8,662 nucleotides of DNA. It comes from Bacteroidota bacterium (GTDB lineage: Bacteria > Bacteroidota > Bacteroidia > B-17B0 > Aurantibacillaceae). Location of the stretch: contig JAEZDS010000120.1 in NCBI GenBank assembly GCA_023433205.1, positions 1 to 8,662 of the forward strand, given 5' to 3'. Both the position numbers and the translations under genes were made by a program. Of the stretch, positions 6,640 through 8,662 are shown one piece after another. A model generated the notes under the pieces. That model was not told where the DNA came from. It did no database searches and saw nothing but the letters and a program-made list of their open reading frames with translations. The stretch's first letter is position 1, and each line of letters opens with the position of its first letter.

Positions 6640-7062
6640 ATGACACGACCAGTTTATCCCTGCCTCTGGTTTGAAGAAAACGCCAAAGAGGCTGTAAAAT
6701 TCTATTGCAGTGTTTTTATGAATGCCAAGATCATGACCGACACGCCAATGGCGATCACATTTGAGCTGAACGGTACCAAGTTTATGGCGCTGAATGGAGG
6801 AAAGGGGAAACAGTTCAGCGAGGCCACCTCCTTTGTTGTTGATTGTGAAACGCAGGAGGAGATTGACCATTACTGGAACAAACTCAGCGCCGGCGGAGAA
6901 GAAGGGAAGTGCGGCTGGCTGAAAGACAAGTTCGGCGTGTCGTGGCAGATTGTACCAAGTATTCTTCCAAAACTTTTAGCGGATCCGGACAAGTCGCAAA
7001 AAGTAATTGAAGCTTTTCTGCAGATGAAAAAGTTTGAGATTGAGAAGCTGATGGAGGTGTGA
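6640..7062 (+). CDS. VOC-superfamily PhnB/3-dmu-9_3-mt-like protein
   Basis: This 140-residue cytoplasmic protein belongs to the glyoxalase/VOC fold group that is often annotated as 3-demethylubiquinone-9 3-methyltransferase domain or PhnB-like. The family signature is clear: VYPCLWFEENAKEAVKFY at the N-terminus, FELNGTKFMALNGGK in the middle, then SFVVDCETQEEIDHYWNKLS, CGWLKDKFGVSWQIVP (91-106) and the C-terminal ADPDKSQKVIEAFLQMKKFEI. True enzymatic roles in this group are mostly unknown; the methyltransferase name is historical. It is shorter than the usual 155-165 residues, because the loop between NAKIM (28-32) and AITFEL (38-43) is only five residues, where relatives I recall carry a Gly-rich stretch about 15 residues longer. 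A Bacteroidota promoter and a short leader precede it. It has no Shine-Dalgarno. The TGA ends at 7062; the ORF6N gene follows 53 bases later. Confidence 0.88.
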   Translation: MTRPVYPCLWFEENAKEAVKFYCSVFMNAKIMTDTPMAITFELNGTKFMALNGGKGKQFSEATSFVVDCETQEEIDHYWNKLSAGGEEGKCGWLKDKFGVSWQIVPSILPKLLADPDKSQKVIEAFLQMKKFEIEKLMEV

Positions 7063-7115
7063 GGGACGAAAACTCTCAGCCACCATTGTGCCGATCAAGC
7101 CAACACTCAAAGAAA

Positions 7116-7667
7116 ATGTCAAAGAACGATACTTCGCTGGCCATACCTGATGAAATTCTCTTGAGTAAAATCTTCATGATCCGTGGGCAGAAAGTGATGA
7201 TTGACCGGGATCTGGCCAAGCTATATGGTGTTGAGACAAAACAACTGAAAAGGCAGGTGAACAGGAACATGGAGAGATTTCCTCATGATTTTATGTTTGA
7301 GATGAACAAAGAAGAATTCGGAGATTGGAGGCGCCAATTTGGCACCTCCAATTCATCCGATAAAATGGGCCTGCGTTATGCACCGTATGTTTTTACCGAA
7401 CATGGGGTTTTGATGTTGTCAAGCGTTTTAAACAGTCCGAAAGCTATCAAAATCAACATTCAGATCATGCGGGTATTTACTCGTGTAAGACAGTCACTCA
7501 CCGACAATACAGAATTGAGATTGGCAATAGAAAAACTGGAAAGAAAAACCGACAATAACACAAAAAACATTGAGCTGGTTTTTCAGTATATAGATAAGCT
7601 CAGTGACAAAAAACAAAGCAGCAGGCCCAGGAAGCGAATCGGCTATAAGCTTTCAAAAAAAAGATAG
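7116..7667 (+). CDS. ORF6N-domain DNA-binding protein
   Basis: This is 183 residues from the ATG at 7116. Residues about 8-120 match the ORF6N domain, a KilA-N-related presumed DNA-binding module of phage and mobile-element proteins that is also frequent as a stand-alone gene in Bacteroidota. Typical blocks are IPDEILLSKIFMIRGQKVM, DRDLAKLYGVETKQLKRQV, NMERFPHDFMFEM, and RYAPYVFTEHGVLMLSSVLNS followed by INIQIMRVFTRVR. The C-terminal third is a coiled-coil-like helix (ELRLAIEKLERKTDNNTKNIELVFQ) and a basic tail (RPRKRIGYKLSKKR). A GTG at 7059 would extend the frame by 19 residues and overlap the VOC stop, but that part shows no family similarity, so the ATG is preferred. The function of stand-alone copies is not established. 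A 29-base inverted repeat lies inside the gene (7324-7352). The stop is TAG. Confidence 0.9.
   Translation: MSKNDTSLAIPDEILLSKIFMIRGQKVMIDRDLAKLYGVETKQLKRQVNRNMERFPHDFMFEMNKEEFGDWRRQFGTSNSSDKMGLRYAPYVFTEHGVLMLSSVLNSPKAIKINIQIMRVFTRVRQSLTDNTELRLAIEKLERKTDNNTKNIELVFQYIDKLSDKKQSSRPRKRIGYKLSKKR
7324..7352. repeat. 29-base near-perfect inverted repeat inside the ORF6N gene
   Basis: The left arm ATTGGAGGcGCCAA (7324-7337) and the right arm TTGGCaCCTCCAAT (7339-7352) face each other across a single T. Thirteen of 14 positions pair, with one C/A mismatch. It lies in the coding sequence for the DWRRQFGTSN stretch, so part of the symmetry may come from conserved residues. It would form a strong cruciform or mRNA hairpin and could be a dimeric-protein site. 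Confidence 0.8.
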
Positions 7668-7895
7668 TACGTTTGCTCAACCATTGAGACCATCGTGCAT
7701 TGTGTTGGACGTAGCGAATCAACAAGCCATTTTGCAGAAAGTTTTCCGTTTTATTTTTTTGTGGCTCCCTTTTTTCCAGTTACAGAGTGCTGTGTGGTTT
7801 ACCTGGTACGGGTCGTGCTGAATTTACAGACGACTTTCAAACATTTTCTCTAAATTTAACCTGATAACAATGGTCTCACTATTCACCCAATTGTC
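7668..7895. other. Intergenic region, no gene seen
   Basis: These 228 bases separate the ORF6N stop from the DUF7948 gene. I see no convincing gene. There is a short hairpin CTCAA-CCA-TTGAG (7676-7688) without a T run. A T-rich stretch lies at about 7741-7780. TAAATTTA (7851-7858) is a one-base miss to the -7 promoter consensus but has no TTTG at the right distance upstream. No strong terminator for the ORF6N gene is evident. Confidence 0.5.
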
Positions 7896-8662
7896 ATGAA
7901 AAAACTATTTCTGCTAATAAGCGTTTTACTCCTTGAATCGTGCTTTGCGGTTTCGATTGCTAATTCTGCGAGTAGCTTCACGGCCTACAATTATGGCGAA
8001 GCGAAAAATAATCAGATCAGCTTCACCGAAAACAAAGGGCAGGTGCATGATCAAAATTTTAATCCCAGGCCGGATGTTTTGTATGGGGTGATGGCAGGTA
8101 ATATGGCTGTGCACATTAAAAGAACTGGCGTAAGCTACCAATTATACAGAGTTGATAGTTACAAGTCAGTTGAAGATGCTAAGACAAGAGAAACACGAAA
8201 GGAAATTGATCAGCAATCAATCTACCGTATAGACTTAACCTGGTTGAATGCAAATCCCAATTTTACCAGAATAGAGGACGAAGCTTTACCAGGGTATAAT
8301 AATTACTACCTGGAAAGCTGTCCTGACGGAGCAGTCAACGTAAAAAGCTATCAAGGTTTAAGGTTTAAAAATCTCTATCGTGGAATCGATCTGCATTACT
8401 ATGAGAAAAACGGCGAGTTGAAACACGACTATATCGTTGCGCCGAATGCTGATTATAAGCAAATACAAATCCAGGTTTTGGGTGCAGATATCAGCATAAA
8501 TGATGATGGCACAGTTTTACTTTCTACGCCGTTTGGAAAAATCCAGGAGGGTGCGCCAACTGTTTACCAGAACGGAAAGAAACTAACTGCGCACTGGAAA
8601 GTGGAGAACAAGATTCTGAGCTTTGAGATTAACAATTATGATCCAAAATATGAATTAATTAT
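7896..8662 (+). CDS. Secreted DUF7948-type protein (SBBP-repeat family), 3'-truncated by window edge
   Basis: The frame is open from the ATG at 7896 to the window end: 255 complete codons and no stop. It starts with a signal peptide (MKKLFLLISVLLLESCFA). Cleavage could fall after FA, or Cys16 might be lipidated, but Glu at -2 makes LESC a poor lipobox. The domain resembles the N-terminal module called DUF7948 in large Bacteroidota surface proteins: ISFTENKGQV (41-50), then YNNYYLESCPDGAVNVKSYQ (134-152), FKNLYRGIDLHYYEKNGELKHDYIVAPNAD (157-186), a GADISINDDGTVLLSTPFGKI segment (196-216) and EGAPTVYQNGKK (218-229). In relatives this module is usually followed by SBBP beta-propeller-like repeats and often PKD domains and a type IX secretion C-terminal signal; none of that is in view here. 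Export to the cell surface is therefore an inference. The downstream part is needed to confirm it. Confidence 0.85.
   Translation, partial: MKKLFLLISVLLLESCFAVSIANSASSFTAYNYGEAKNNQISFTENKGQVHDQNFNPRPDVLYGVMAGNMAVHIKRTGVSYQLYRVDSYKSVEDAKTRETRKEIDQQSIYRIDLTWLNANPNFTRIEDEALPGYNNYYLESCPDGAVNVKSYQGLRFKNLYRGIDLHYYEKNGELKHDYIVAPNADYKQIQIQVLGADISINDDGTVLLSTPFGKIQEGAPTVYQNGKKLTAHWKVENKILSFEINNYDPKYELI

Noticed and set aside
7059..7115. GTG start giving a 19-residue N-terminal extension of the ORF6N protein
   Set aside because: The extension has no family similarity, and the ATG at 7116 places the domain about 8 residues from the N-terminus, as is usual. The overlap with the VOC stop is probably accidental.
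7668..7675. TACGTTTG, a perfect TAnnTTTG -7 element, as promoter of the DUF7948 gene
   Set aside because: No TTTG lies about 19 bases upstream, it abuts the ORF6N stop, and it would imply a leader of more than 200 bases. It is left as a chance match.
7676..7688. CTCAA-CCA-TTGAG hairpin as terminator of the ORF6N gene
   Set aside because: It has only five pairs, a 3-base loop and no T run after it.
7926..8141. Minus-strand 71-residue frame within the DUF7948 gene
   Set aside because: It is a shadow of a clearly coding plus-strand frame and shows no signal or motif.
1..8662. CRISPR array, tRNA/rRNA gene, insertion sequence or integrase
   Set aside because: I read both strands for spaced direct repeats, tRNA-like cloverleaf ends and transposase motifs and saw none.

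Overview
The window looks like chromosomal DNA from a member of the Bacteroidota (Cytophaga-Flavobacterium-Sphingobacterium group). The evidence is: a methionyl-tRNA synthetase with a KISTS signature and a fused C-terminal tRNA-binding domain; a perfect Bacteroidota-type promoter (TTTG, 19-base spacer, TAGGTTTG) before the VOC gene; few Shine-Dalgarno sequences; an ORF6N-domain gene; and the start of a large secreted protein of the DUF7948 type, a family often followed by SBBP repeats and common in this phylum. Genus cannot be decided from the sequence.

Layout. Bases 1-2220 (+) hold the 3' two-thirds of metG. It overlaps by 20 bases a secreted protein of unknown function, and the pair ends at a clear rho-independent terminator (2199-2220). 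Bases 2377-2745 (+) encode a small exported protein that, after its signal peptide, is almost entirely Lys/Glu/Arg/Ala. It converges on a three-gene minus-strand operon (6472 down to 2772): acs (acetyl-CoA synthetase), a single-cysteine thioredoxin-like protein and an MFS transporter, joined by a 4-base ATGA overlap and a zero-base TAA/ATG junction. Divergent from acs, the plus strand carries a VOC/PhnB-like gene with its own promoter (6640-7062), an ORF6N-domain gene (7116-7667) containing a striking 29-base inverted repeat, and the 5' part of the DUF7948 gene (7896 to the window end).

How the genes relate. metG and acs are housekeeping genes. The coupled thioredoxin-like protein and transporter are probably co-expressed with acs, but nothing in the sequence shows that they act in acetate metabolism. 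The right-hand part (VOC, ORF6N, DUF7948) looks like accessory or lineage-specific content. I see no tRNA, rRNA, CRISPR array, transposase or att site. I do not see a clear new multi-gene system. The items most worth a second look are the inverted repeat inside the ORF6N gene, the charged secreted protein, the coupled acs-thioredoxin-MFS operon and the DUF7948 protein that runs off the edge.
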